24,499 bases of DNA from QNFN01 sp033722135 (GCA_033722135.1 JAWVZO010000015.1:1-24499), one strand, 5' to 3'; shown: positions 1 to 7,738, numbered from the stretch's first letter. The notes: generated by a model from the sequence alone, not told the origin. Translations and numbers: made by a program.

Positions 1-1037
1 CGTCGCGGGTCGGGAGCGAGCTCGAGATCGCGCCGCCCGAGCAGCGCCACCTGGTAGTAGAGCTGGACGTCCTCGGGCGCGAGACGGCCCGCGAGGTCGG
101 CGACCAGGGCGTGATCGCCGGCCTCGGGATCGTCGGCTCCGGGCTCGACCTGGACGACCGCCACGCGGTGCAGCAGCCGCAGCAGCGCTTCCAGCAACGC
201 CGCGTAGTCGGGCGCGCGCTCGACGAGGCCGGCGAAGGCGGCGAGCAGGGCGCCCGCGTCGCGGTCGGCGAGCGCCTCGAGCAGCGGGGCGGCCTGGTCG
301 AGGCCGATGTCGCCGAGCATGGCGCGGACCTGCTCCTCGGTGACCCGCCCGGCGCCGAACGCGATCGCCTGGTCGAGCAGGCTCAGGCCGTCGCGCATGG
401 AACCGTCGGCGGCACGTCCCAGCTGCTCCAGCGCCGGGACCTCGTAGGCGATGCCCTCCTCGTCGAGGATGCGCCGGAACTGGCCGAGGATTCGCTCGAG
501 CGGCAGGCGCTTGAGGTTGAACTGCAGGCAGCGCGACAGGATGGTCGGCGGCAGCTTCTGCGGGTCGGTGGTGGCGAGCAGGAAGACGACGTGGGGGGGC
601 GGCTCCTCGAGGGTCTTGAGCAGCGCGTTGAAGCTGTGGTTCGAGAACATGTGCACCTCGTCGATGAGGTACACCTTGTAGCGGCCGCGGGTCGGCGTGT
701 ACTGGACGTTCTCGAGCAGTTCGCGGGTCTCGGCCACCCCGGTCCTTGAGGCGGCGTCGACCTCGATGAGGTCGATGAACCGTCCGGCGTCGAGTTCCGT
801 GCAGCTGCCGCACTCGCCGCAGGGTTGCGCGCCAACCCCGGTCTCGCAGTTCAGCGCCTTTGCGAGGATCCGCGCCACGGTGGTCTTGCCGACCCCGCGG
901 GTCCCGGTGAACAGGTAGGCGTGGTGGAGACGCCCCTGCTCGAGGGCGTTCACCAGGGCCTGGACGACATGCTCCTGGCCCACCAGCTCCGGGAAGCTGC
1001 GTGGACGCCACTTGCGGGCCAGGACCTGGTAGCTCAT
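1..1037 (-). CDS. dnaX: DNA polymerase III subunit gamma/tau (3' end outside window)
   Basis: This is the clamp-loader ATPase that loads the beta clamp and links the polymerase cores at the replication fork. The 345 visible residues hold the AAA+ module: Walker A GTRGVGKT (45-52), a four-cysteine zinc module at C64, C73, C76 and C79 (the E. coli spacing), Walker B LIDEVH (124-129), sensor 1 LLATTDP (153-159) and the SRC motif with its arginine finger (168-170). The visible part continues into domain III; the tau-specific C-terminus and any gamma frameshift site lie off the left edge. The ATG at 1037 follows a GGAG ribosome binding site and gives the canonical MSYQVLARKWRP start. The SRP RNA gene lies 99 bp upstream on the same strand. 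The identification is secure. Confidence 0.97.
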   Translation of the reverse strand, partial: MSYQVLARKWRPRSFPELVGQEHVVQALVNALEQGRLHHAYLFTGTRGVGKTTVARILAKALNCETGVGAQPCGECGSCTELDAGRFIDLIEVDAASRTGVAETRELLENVQYTPTRGRYKVYLIDEVHMFSNHSFNALLKTLEEPPPHVVFLLATTDPQKLPPTILSRCLQFNLKRLPLERILGQFRRILDEEGIAYEVPALEQLGRAADGSMRDGLSLLDQAIAFGAGRVTEEQVRAMLGDIGLDQAAPLLEALADRDAGALLAAFAGLVERAPDYAALLEALLRLLHRVAVVQVEPGADDPEAGDHALVADLAGRLAPEDVQLYYQVALLGRRDLELAPDPR

Positions 1038-1136
1038 CGGGACACTCCGCTGAGAACGCGCCGTGCGCGTCGCCCTGGGGGCGCGCACCCGGCCTCCCCC
1101 GCGCGCGGCGACCCCGGCGCGACGGGGGACGAGAGA

Positions 1137-1251
1137 GGTGGCGACCCGCGCCAGCCACACCCCGGCACCCGCGACCACTGCTGCCGCTGCTCCCTTCCGG
1201 GCCTGACGGGGTTCACAGCTTTGCGTTGCGAGGGGACCGGCACGGGTCACC
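1137..1251 (-). ncRNA. ffs: Signal recognition particle RNA, small bacterial (4.5S) type
   Basis: The reverse strand carries the hallmark SRP domain IV core: GTCAGGCCCGGAAGG followed by GAGCAGC, which contains the GGAA tetraloop and the internal-loop nucleotides bound by Ffh. The 5' segment CTCGCAACGC matches the E. coli CCCGCAACGC segment. The proposed ends pair: GGTGACCCG at the 5' end with CGGGTCGCC near the 3' end, through one G-U wobble. The resulting length of about 115 nt is close to the 114 nt of E. coli 4.5S RNA. The exact ends are inferred from this pairing and may be off by a few bases. Its position directly upstream of dnaX is familiar in gammaproteobacteria. Confidence 0.92.
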
Positions 1252-1433
1252 ATTGACCGTAAAGAACCCGCGGGTTCCGCGCGGGTATTGGAACTTGTGA
1301 ATCAGGGACGGTGTCGATTCACCAGGCTCGTCAGGCCGCACCCCGGGGGCGAATGATCCTACCACGCCCCCCGACGGGCCTCCAGTGGCACTCTGGCGTC
1401 CCTAGGGACAGTAGACAGGACTCAGGCGGGTCA

Positions 1434-1462
1434 TTTACTTTAGCGTTTCAGTCAAGTATTTC
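1434..1462 (+). promoter_or_regulatory. Possible sigma70-type promoter for the hybrid kinase
   Basis: TTTACT and TATTTC are separated by 17 bases, 20 bp ahead of the GTG start of the hybrid kinase. Both boxes match the consensus only partly, but this is the AT-richest part of the 231-bp gap between ffs and the kinase gene. Nothing else is visible in that gap. Confidence 0.25.
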
Positions 1463-1482
1463 CAGCGCAGGAACCGTCCCCG

Positions 1483-3009
1483 GTGTCATCGATCGACCTT
1501 TCCAGCTACCGCGAATTCCTCGAGACCACGCCCGACGCCATGGTCGTCATCGACGGTGACGGGATCATTCGCCTGGCCAACGGTCAGGCGTCGAAACTGT
1601 TCGGCCTCGGGGACCGCGAGCTCGTCGGCCAGCCGGTCGAGGTCCTGCTTCCCGAGCGCCTGCGCCAGTACCACGTCGTCCACCGGCGCGCCTTCATGGC
1701 CAACCCGAAGCCCCGCTCGATGGGGACTGGCATGGAGCTGTGGGCCCAGAAGGCCGACGGCGAGGAGATCCCGGTCGAGATCAGCCTGAGCCCGATTGCC
1801 ACTCGCGAGGGCATGCATGTCGCCGCGGCGGTCCGCGACATCTCCGCCCGCAAACAGATCGAGACCGCGCTGCGCGTCGCGAAGGAGGCCGCCGAGCGGG
1901 CCAATGAGACCAAGTCGCGCTTCCTCGCGGCGGCGAGCCACGACCTGCGACAGCCGTTGCAGGCGCTGCGCATGCATCTCACGGGTCTTGCCGCGGCCGA
2001 CGACGGCGCCATGCGCGACGCCATCGGCGTCAAGATGGGTCACGCCATCAACGGACTGGCGGACATCCTCGACACGCTGCTCGACATCGCGCGCCTGGAC
2101 ATGGATCAGGTGCGGCCGACCCTGGAGAGGATTCCGCTCGACGACCTGCTCGGCGACCTCGTCGAGCAGTTCGAGCCCGTGGCCCGGGAGAAGGGCGTGG
2201 CGCTCCACGTCGTCCCGGGACGGATGGCCGTCACCTCCGACCGCGGCCTGCTCGTCCGCATCCTGAGCAACCTGATCGCCAACGCCGTGCAGCACGCCGG
2301 GGAGGGGCGGGTGATGGTCTGCTGCCGGCGCCGCGGGGCCCGGGCACGCATCGAGGTCCGGGACAGCGGGCCGGGCATCCCCGACGACGCGCAGGAAGCG
2401 ATCTTCGACGAGTACGTCCAGATCGGGAATCCCGAGCGGCGGCGCAAGCAGGGACTCGGCCTCGGCCTGTCGATCGTGCGCCGGCTCGCTGCCCTGCTCG
2501 ATCACACGGTGTCGCTGCGCTCCGCACCGGAACGCGGCTCGACCTTCGCGGTCGACGTGCCGCTCGCGGCAAGTCGGGCCTCGCCACGACCGGACCGGCC
2601 GCGGTCCGTCGCGCCCGCGCGGCCCGGAACACGCATCCTGTTCATCGAGGACGACCCCGACGTGCGCGAGGCCACGACGCTGATCCTCCGGCTCAAGGGC
2701 TACGACGTGCACGCGGCGAGCAACGGCGAGGAGGCCTACGCGAGCATCGCCGGCAACGAAGAGGCCCCCGACCTGATCCTCTCCGATTTCCGCCTTCCGG
2801 GTCGCGAGAACGGCGCCCAGGTCGTCCAGCGGGTGCGCACCCTGGTCGCGCGCGAGGTTCCTGCCGTGTTCATGACCGGGGACACCTCGGAGGCGCGCAT
2901 CCGCGAGACGCGCATGGCCTATTGCGAGGTGCTGCGCAAGCCGATCGACGGCGACAAGCTGCTGCGGGCCCTCGGCAAGGCCCTCGCCCACCCGTCAGGT
3001 CACGCCTGA
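1483..3009 (+). CDS. PAS domain hybrid histidine kinase with C-terminal receiver domain
   Basis: This is a 508-residue soluble sensor kinase with no signal peptide or membrane segment. A PAS fold at about 9-122 (FLETTPDAMVVIDGDGII onward) is followed by a HisKA domain with H153 in ASHDLRQPLQ and an HATPase domain with N box LSNLIANAVQH (261-271), G1 DSGPGI (294-299) and G2 GLGLGLS (324-330). A basic, proline-rich linker (367-382) leads to a receiver domain with acidic residues at 390-391, phospho-acceptor D435 in LILSDFRLPG, T465 and K486 in LRKP. There is no output domain, so phosphate must pass to a partner, or the receiver acts on the kinase itself. The GTG start follows an AGGA-like site. 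The 3' end overlaps the convergent second kinase gene by 10 bp. The stimulus cannot be read; a cytosolic PAS suggests a redox, light or small-ligand cue. Confidence 0.93.
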   Translation: MSSIDLSSYREFLETTPDAMVVIDGDGIIRLANGQASKLFGLGDRELVGQPVEVLLPERLRQYHVVHRRAFMANPKPRSMGTGMELWAQKADGEEIPVEISLSPIATREGMHVAAAVRDISARKQIETALRVAKEAAERANETKSRFLAAASHDLRQPLQALRMHLTGLAAADDGAMRDAIGVKMGHAINGLADILDTLLDIARLDMDQVRPTLERIPLDDLLGDLVEQFEPVAREKGVALHVVPGRMAVTSDRGLLVRILSNLIANAVQHAGEGRVMVCCRRRGARARIEVRDSGPGIPDDAQEAIFDEYVQIGNPERRRKQGLGLGLSIVRRLAALLDHTVSLRSAPERGSTFAVDVPLAASRASPRPDRPRSVAPARPGTRILFIEDDPDVREATTLILRLKGYDVHAASNGEEAYASIAGNEEAPDLILSDFRLPGRENGAQVVQRVRTLVAREVPAVFMTGDTSEARIRETRMAYCEVLRKPIDGDKLLRALGKALAHPSGHA

Positions 3010-3761
3010 ACCCCGCCGACCGCGGGGACCCGCACCCTGGCAACCGTTCCCGGACCCGCTGTCGCGGGGCCGATCTCCAGCGACGCGTCGATCTCGGCGA
3101 GCAGGTCCCGGGCCAGGCCCAGGCCCACCCCGAGGTGACTGGCTCGATCCCGCGTCGAGACGCCGTGCGCGAACGCCTCCTCCACCGAGCAGCCGACGAA
3201 CCCGGGGCCGTGATCCCGGATGGTGACGACGACGGCGGTCCCTTCCGAGACCGCGGCCAGGGCCACCGGCGGCGCCCCGGGATCGGGCTGTGCCTCGCAG
3301 GCGTTGAGCAGCAGTTGCAGCAGCGCGATGCGCAGCGCCGCATCGCTCGATCGCACCGCGGGCAGGTCACGCGCCAGCTCGACCGCGACCGGGCGCCGCT
3401 TGGTCAACGGCCGCAGCGGCCACAGCGCGAGGGTCCGCGACACCAGATCACCGAGCACCTGCGGCCGCGCCTCGCGCTCGCCGAAGTCGGGGAAGTCGAG
3501 GCTGCCCAAAAGGGCCTCCACGCGCTCGGTGGCGCTGTTCATCAGGCGACGGGCGGAATCGCGCACCTCGGCCTTCTCGGCCCCCTCGTCGAGCAGCGTC
3601 ATGGCGAGGGACAGGCCGTGCAGCGGGCTGCGCAGGTCGTGTGCCAGGTCGGCGATGCCCCCGACCAGCTGCAGCGAGAAGGCGAGGCGCGCCAGCCGGG
3701 CATTGGCCGTGGCCGGGTCCTCGGGCGGCAGGAGGGGGGTGAGGTCGAGCGACATGGCCAT
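3000..3761 (-). CDS. Soluble sensor histidine kinase (HisKA-like/HATPase)
   Basis: This is a compact kinase of about 253 residues with no transmembrane segment and no recognisable sensory domain beyond roughly 35 N-terminal residues. Counting from the longest possible start (GTG at 3782), the H box is LAHDLRSPLHGL with H48, the N box LLLNACEA with N160, G1 DHGPGF from D190 and G2 GVGLGLA at 218-224. The ATG at 3761 is chosen because the GTG at 3782 has no ribosome binding site; an ATG at 3755 is also possible. It shares a 10-bp tail-to-tail overlap with the hybrid kinase. It could act with the hybrid kinase's receiver or with a distant regulator. The kinase assignment is firm, but the start and role are not. 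Confidence 0.85.
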   Translation of the reverse strand: MAMSLDLTPLLPPEDPATANARLARLAFSLQLVGGIADLAHDLRSPLHGLSLAMTLLDEGAEKAEVRDSARRLMNSATERVEALLGSLDFPDFGEREARPQVLGDLVSRTLALWPLRPLTKRRPVAVELARDLPAVRSSDAALRIALLQLLLNACEAQPDPGAPPVALAAVSEGTAVVVTIRDHGPGFVGCSVEEAFAHGVSTRDRASHLGVGLGLARDLLAEIDASLEIGPATAGPGTVARVRVPAVGGVQA

Positions 3762-3875
3762 TGCGTCCGGACGGCGCGTCACGCGCGTTCAGTGTAAAGC
3801 TAGTCGAACGGCGGACGGGGACCAAGCGCGGCCCGCCACGGACCACGGCGACCGCGTGACAGGCGCTACAATCTG

Positions 3876-4406
3876 GTGGATGTGGACTCTCGCTCCACCC
3901 CCGGCGGCGGCGGGCCGGTGAACGCAACCGGTCACAGCCCGGCCGCGCTGCACGAGGCGGCCCTGGCGGTGGTCGCACACCTGCACGGCCTGCGGATTCA
4001 CCGCCTGCGCCTGGACCAACCGGGCAGTGGTCACGAATTGCTCGACGCGTTGCGTTACGGCCTCGATATCGACCGTCTGGATCCCGAACGCCATTTCGTC
4101 GACGCCCTGAAGCGGATCGAGGTCTCGCTGGCGGGAAGAACCGCCGTCGAGCACTACCTCGGGAAAACACCCGCCGACGGCGAGGCGGAGCGGATCGCCA
4201 CGCAGCTCCTCGACCGTCTCTGCGCCAGCGCTCGCCAGGTCGAGACACTGAAGGCCTTCGCCCGTTGCCGGCTCCTGGACCTCCTCGACATGCCGGTCCA
4301 CCGGGAGATGATCGAGGACCTCGCCGCCCGTCTGGACACCGCCGGGGAAGTCGATCGCGAGGAGTTCATGCTGGTCGTGTTGCGCACCGTCAAGCTTCCG
4401 CTCTAG
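3876..4406 (+). CDS. Hypothetical protein, mostly helical
   Basis: I do not recognise this protein. From the longest start (GTG at 3876) it has 176 residues. After a Gly-rich N-terminus (about 1-20) the rest looks helical and charged, ending in DREEFMLVVLRTVKLPL. There is no signal peptide, membrane segment or cysteine cluster. Codon use matches its neighbours and the frame stays open across 530 bp, which supports a real gene. The start is uncertain: a good -10 box (TACAAT, 3867-3872) would place transcription near 3879, so GTG codons at 3882 (leaderless) or 3918 may be the true start. It lies 83 bp upstream of the cardiolipin synthase gene on the same strand, but inverted repeats in that gap argue against a simple operon. 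Confidence 0.62.
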   Translation: MDVDSRSTPGGGGPVNATGHSPAALHEAALAVVAHLHGLRIHRLRLDQPGSGHELLDALRYGLDIDRLDPERHFVDALKRIEVSLAGRTAVEHYLGKTPADGEAERIATQLLDRLCASARQVETLKAFARCRLLDLLDMPVHREMIEDLAARLDTAGEVDREEFMLVVLRTVKLPL

Positions 4407-4411
4407 CGGAT

Positions 4412-4465
4412 CGGCAAGGGCATCGTCCCGACAGGGGCTATCCTTGCCGTTACCCGCCGGCGGGT
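4412..4465. repeat. Inverted repeats upstream of cardiolipin synthase
   Basis: Two structures are stacked in the short gap before the cls start. The first is an 8-bp perfect inverted repeat, CGGCAAGG (4412-4419) with CCTTGCCG (4442-4449), around a 22-base loop. The second is a 14-bp perfect palindrome, ACCCGCCGGCGGGT (4452-4465). No T tract follows, so they do not look like an intrinsic terminator. An operator or leader structure for cls is possible but unproven. Confidence 0.45.
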
Positions 4466-4489
4466 GGCCGGCAGATCCGCTCGGAGTTA

Positions 4490-5911
4490 ATGGACGAGCT
4501 CGGCCTTATCCTGTTGCTGATCGCGGAACGCGCGCTCGCGGTGACGGTGATCGCCCATGCGGTCTTGAACAAGCGCGACGTCGGGTCCGCGATCGGCTGG
4601 AGTGGCCTGGCCTGGCTAACCCCGCTGGTCGGTTCGCTGCTCTACGGGCTGCTCGGCATCAACCGGATCGAGCGGCGTGCGGTCCGGCTGCGTCGGGGGG
4701 GCGGCCGTTCCGGGGCCAGGGGAGACACGAGCGCCGGCCTGGTCGAGGCGCACGGTTACGCGCAGTTGGCGCCGATCGCCCGCCTGGCCGACCGGGTCAC
4801 GGACCTGCCGCTGACCGAGGGCAACCGGATCGTGCCCCTGGTCGATGGCGACGCGGCCTACCCGGCGATGGTCGAAGCGATCGAACGGGCCGAACGGAAC
4901 GTCGTCCTGGCGAGCTACATCTTCGACGACGACCGCGCGGGGCGCCGCTTCGTCGAGGCGCTGGAGACGGCCCACCGCCGGGGGGTCGACGTTCGCGTAC
5001 TCATCGACGGCGCCGGCGAGCACTACAGTCGCATCCCGATCTCGCGCACCCTGCGCCGCCTCGGCATCCGGGTCGAGAAGTTCCTCCACTCCCCCCTGCC
5101 GTGGCGCAACCGCTACCTGAACCTGCGCAACCACCGCAAGCTGCTGGTGGTCGACGGCAAGGTCGGCTTCACCGGCGGCATGAACATCCGCGAGAACTGC
5201 CTGCTCGCGCTCGAGCCCGACAAGCCGGTCCAGGACCTGCACTTCCGCCTCGAGGGCCCCGTCGTCATGCACCTCGTCCAGGCCTTCGCCATCGACTGGG
5301 AATTCACCACCGGCGAGGCGCTCGACCGCGAGGCCTGGTTCCCTCCGCTGGATCCCGTCGGAGAGAGCCTCGCGCGCGGCGTCCCCGAAGGACCCGACGA
5401 GGATTTCGAGACCATCCGCCAGGTGCTCCTCGCCGCGCTCGCCCAGGCCACGGACCGGGTGCGCATCTGCACCTCCTACTTCGTCCCAGACCAGACGCTG
5501 ATCGCCGCGTTGAACACCACCGCGTTGCGCGGCGTCGACGTCGAGGTCGTGATTCCCGCCCGCCCCAACCTGCCGGTCATCCGCTGGGCCTCGATGGCCC
5601 AGATGGGCCTCGTCCTGCCCGCAGGTATCCGCGTCATCGAGACACCGCCCCCGTTCGACCACAGCAAGCTGATGCTGGTCGACGACGCCTGGGCGTTCTT
5701 CGGCTCGAGCAACTGGGACGTGCGCAGCCTGCGGCTCAACTTCGAGTTCAACGTGGAGTGCTACGACCGCGACCTGGTCGACGCACTGCACCGCCTGCTC
5801 GACGCGAAAGTCCACGCGGGCCGCAGACTCACCCTGGCCGAGGTCGAGCGGCGTCCGCTGCCCGTCCGGCTGCGCGACGGGCTGACGCGACTGCTCAGCC
5901 CTTACCTGTGA
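4490..5911 (+). CDS. cls: Cardiolipin synthase (phospholipase D superfamily, Cls type)
   Basis: The enzyme condenses two phosphatidylglycerol molecules into cardiolipin and glycerol at the inner membrane. The 473-residue protein has the usual Cls plan: two N-terminal hydrophobic helices (about 3-20 and 32-56, with the GWSGLAWLTPLVG turn of the PLDc_N region), then two phosphodiesterase halves. Each half has an HKD motif: HRKLLVVDGK with H215, K217 and D222, and HSKLMLVDD with H391, K393 and D398, each followed by the expected Gly/Ser-rich strand (GFTGGMN, FFGSSNWD). The ATG at 4490 has a CGGAG ribosome binding site. The ankyrin gene starts 8 bp after its stop, so the two are probably co-transcribed. 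Which Cls subtype it is (A, B or C) was not resolved beyond the ClsA-like membrane N-terminus. Confidence 0.95.
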   Translation: MDELGLILLLIAERALAVTVIAHAVLNKRDVGSAIGWSGLAWLTPLVGSLLYGLLGINRIERRAVRLRRGGGRSGARGDTSAGLVEAHGYAQLAPIARLADRVTDLPLTEGNRIVPLVDGDAAYPAMVEAIERAERNVVLASYIFDDDRAGRRFVEALETAHRRGVDVRVLIDGAGEHYSRIPISRTLRRLGIRVEKFLHSPLPWRNRYLNLRNHRKLLVVDGKVGFTGGMNIRENCLLALEPDKPVQDLHFRLEGPVVMHLVQAFAIDWEFTTGEALDREAWFPPLDPVGESLARGVPEGPDEDFETIRQVLLAALAQATDRVRICTSYFVPDQTLIAALNTTALRGVDVEVVIPARPNLPVIRWASMAQMGLVLPAGIRVIETPPPFDHSKLMLVDDAWAFFGSSNWDVRSLRLNFEFNVECYDRDLVDALHRLLDAKVHAGRRLTLAEVERRPLPVRLRDGLTRLLSPYL

Positions 5912-5919
5912 GGTGACCG

Positions 5920-6624
5920 ATGCAACCCGCTCGATCGACCGGACTGGCCTGCGCGGTTCTCCTGTTCATCGTACTCACCCCGTACGGCCTCGCCCAGGAG
6001 GCGCCCGGCAACCACGAGATGGCCGGCTACGACGGCCTGTTCCGGGCGGTGGTCGACGGCGACCTCCGACGGCTCGACACCCTGCTGATCCGGGGCGCAG
6101 ATGCCGACCGACGTGACGGTCGCGGTCGCACGCCGCTGCACGTCGCCGCGCACCTCGGCGCCCACGACGCGATGCGCATCCTGGTCTCGGCCGGCGCCGA
6201 CCCGAACGCCCTCGACCACGAACGCTACGACATCGTCACCATCGCCGCGGTCGCCGGCGATCTGGCGACGCTCCACCTCGCCCTCGAACTCGGCGGACGG
6301 GCCGACAACGTCACCAGCCCCTACGACGGCACGGCACTGATCGCCGCCGCCCACCTCGGTCACGCCGACGCGGTCGCCATGCTGATCGCAGCCGGCGCAC
6401 CGCTCGATCACGTCAACAACCTCGGCTGGACGGCCCTGATCGAGGCGATCGTGCTCGGTGACGGCGGCCCCGCGCACCGGCGGACGGTGGAGGCCCTGCT
6501 CGACGCAGGTGCCGATCCGGACCAGTCCGATCGCTCCGGGCGCACCCCCTTGCAGCTCGCCGAGCAGCGCGGCTACCTGGAGATGGCCGATGCGCTCCGG
6601 GCGGCCGGCGACCGCCGGCCGTGA
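5920..6624 (+). CDS. Exported ankyrin repeat protein
   Basis: A 234-residue protein that starts with a Sec signal peptide (hydrophobic 9-24, likely cleaved near GLAQ-E at 23-27) and is otherwise made of about six ankyrin repeats. The clearest are GRTPLHVAAHLGAHDAMRIL (69-88), DGTALIAAAHLGHADAVAML (136-155), GWTALIEAIVLGDGG (169-183) and GRTPLQLAEQRGYLEMADAL (208-227), each ending in the usual GADP/GAP turn. Ankyrin stacks bind other proteins, so a periplasmic binding or scaffold role is likely. The ribosome binding site lies in the 8-bp gap after cls, so expression is probably tied to cls. Small periplasmic ankyrin proteins next to catalases protect cells from peroxide; that link is not visible here. 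Confidence 0.92.
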   Translation: MQPARSTGLACAVLLFIVLTPYGLAQEAPGNHEMAGYDGLFRAVVDGDLRRLDTLLIRGADADRRDGRGRTPLHVAAHLGAHDAMRILVSAGADPNALDHERYDIVTIAAVAGDLATLHLALELGGRADNVTSPYDGTALIAAAHLGHADAVAMLIAAGAPLDHVNNLGWTALIEAIVLGDGGPAHRRTVEALLDAGADPDQSDRSGRTPLQLAEQRGYLEMADALRAAGDRRP

Positions 6625-6676
6625 AGGCGAGGTCAACGGCACCCCGTCCGTGACCGGCCGCACGCGTCGTGAACTG

Positions 6677-6697
6677 ATGCGTGTCAATGAAACGCAT
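6677..6697. repeat. Short inverted repeat upstream of the small secreted protein
   Basis: ATGCGT (6677-6682) and ACGCAT (6692-6697) form a perfect 6-bp inverted repeat separated by 9 bases, in the 165-bp gap before the gene at 6790. It could be a dimeric regulator site. No clear promoter boxes were found around it. Confidence 0.3.
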
Positions 6698-6789
6698 GCG
6701 AACGGTGAAAGGCTTCCCGTCTCTCCCGGGTCTGGTAGGACAGGCGCAACCGATGCGCCGACACCTGCAGCCAAACCAAGGAGACACTG

Positions 6790-7005
6790 ATGAAAAAGCT
6801 GATCACCATCGCCGCACTGACCCTGGCCTTCTCCGGCTTCGCCCTCGCCGACGATCGCGGCGACTTCTCGTGGGTCGAGCCCAGCGCCGGGCAGGCCTAC
6901 GACGGCCAGTCGCTCACCCGCGCCGGGTACCCGCAGCCCGAACCGACCATCTCGAGCGAGGCCCTGGTCAGCATCGAACGCGCCAACGACCGCGCGGGCG
7001 TCTGA
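6790..7005 (+). CDS. Small exported protein with an SLTRAGYPQPEP motif
   Basis: This 71-residue protein has a signal peptide MKKLITIAALTLAFSGFALA with predicted cleavage after ALA (residue 20), leaving about 51 acidic residues with no cysteine. A strong AAGGAG ribosome binding site precedes the ATG by 6 bases, and an intrinsic terminator closes the gene 27 bp after the stop. The motif SLTRAGYPQPEP (41-52) resembles repeats in the next gene, and the two signal peptides are near identical, so the pair looks like a duplication. I do not recognise the family; it recalls DUF4148-type small exported proteins only in size and leader. The function is unknown. Confidence 0.85.
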   Translation: MKKLITIAALTLAFSGFALADDRGDFSWVEPSAGQAYDGQSLTRAGYPQPEPTISSEALVSIERANDRAGV

Positions 7006-7032
7006 CCGCCGAGCCCGGTTCCCGAGGCGTAC

Positions 7033-7059
7033 GAAGGCCCCGCGAGGGGCCTTCTTTTT
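7033..7059 (+). terminator. Rho-independent terminator of the first small secreted protein gene
   Basis: A perfect 9-bp stem, GAAGGCCCC with GGGGCCTTC, closed by a GCGA tetraloop and followed directly by five T residues. The same stem and loop recur after the next gene (7709-7732). The roughly 150 bp that follow, up to the next start, are much richer in A and T than the surroundings and presumably hold that gene's promoter, but no pair of boxes stands out. Confidence 0.92.
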
Positions 7060-7215
7060 CGCGCGCTATAACGAGCAAGAATCAGCACGGTTTTCCTAAT
7101 TCTTATTCGTTTCTCCTGAATCAACCTTTGTTGTGATCCATTCCCGAACAAAACAGTAGGGTATGTGTACATCGCGCTGGAAGGCGCGAAGCAAATCCAA
7201 ATCAAGGAGTCCGAA

Positions 7216-7680
7216 ATGAGAACGCTGATTTCCATCGCTGCATTGAGCTTGGCCCTTTCCGGCCTCGCATTCGCTGGGGAACAAATCAGCGATCGCGAGA
7301 AGGACAGCCGCGCGAGCGACGTCTCCGACGACATGAAGGCTGTTGAGGCCCAGCGGGACAAGACCCTGAGCCGGGCCGAGTCCCCCGACCCGAACGCGGT
7401 CGACACCAAGCGGGACAAGGCCATGAGCCGGGCCGACTACCCGGGCAAGGAGAAAATGCAGCCGCCTTCCTATGATGCGAAGGCGAGTGGCGGGGCGAAG
7501 GATCCGCGGTTCGCGAACCGTGCCGAATCGCCCGATCCGAAGGCCGACGAAGGCGACCGCGGCAAGGTCATGAGCCGGACTCAGACCCCCGACCCGCAGC
7601 CCGATGAGGCGAAACCGGGTGACACCGTCAGCGCCGAGGAAGGCGGTCATGGTCAGAAACGAGCCGGTTCAGGTTCGTAA
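7216..7680 (+). CDS. Exported low-complexity protein with repeated SRA-x-(S/Y/T)P motifs
   Basis: The 154-residue protein has a signal peptide MRTLISIAALSLALSGLAFA (1-20) and a highly charged, Pro/Asp/Lys-rich, probably disordered mature part without cysteines. Four degenerate copies of one motif are visible: RDKTLSRAESPDPN (47-60), RDKAMSRADYPGKE (66-79), PRFANRAESPDPKA (97-110) and RGKVMSRTQTPDPQ (115-128). The preceding gene carries one copy and nearly the same leader. The ATG at 7216 is chosen for its AAGGAG ribosome binding site and the signal peptide; the frame is open further upstream without either. An intrinsic terminator follows. No enzyme or known domain is recognisable; a stress-responsive periplasmic or surface protein is a guess. 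Confidence 0.88.
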   Translation: MRTLISIAALSLALSGLAFAGEQISDREKDSRASDVSDDMKAVEAQRDKTLSRAESPDPNAVDTKRDKAMSRADYPGKEKMQPPSYDAKASGGAKDPRFANRAESPDPKADEGDRGKVMSRTQTPDPQPDEAKPGDTVSAEEGGHGQKRAGSGS

Positions 7681-7708
7681 CCGACCGACCCGTCGGTAAC
7701 CCGAATGG

Positions 7709-7738
7709 CGAAGGCCCCGCGAGGGGCCTTCGTCTTTT
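7709..7738 (+). terminator. Rho-independent terminator, second copy of the shared hairpin
   Basis: A perfect 10-bp stem, CGAAGGCCCC with GGGGCCTTCG, with the same GCGA loop as the hairpin at 7033-7054, followed by TCTTTT. It separates the secreted-protein gene from the convergent enolase-like gene. There is no T tract on the other strand, so it probably works mainly for the plus strand. Confidence 0.9.

Noticed and set aside
825..1300. Short plus-strand open frames over the SRP RNA and dnaX start
   Set aside because: They overlap a structured RNA and the dnaX N-terminus; there is no ribosome binding site or domain.
1486..2991. A 501-codon open frame antisense to the hybrid kinase
   Set aside because: It mirrors the coding frame of a clear kinase gene, has no domain and a composition typical of antisense reading in GC-rich DNA.
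7709..7732. Shared hairpin as a bidirectional terminator for the enolase gene
   Set aside because: The stem is symmetrical, but the minus-strand side is followed by CCATTCGG and not by a T tract.
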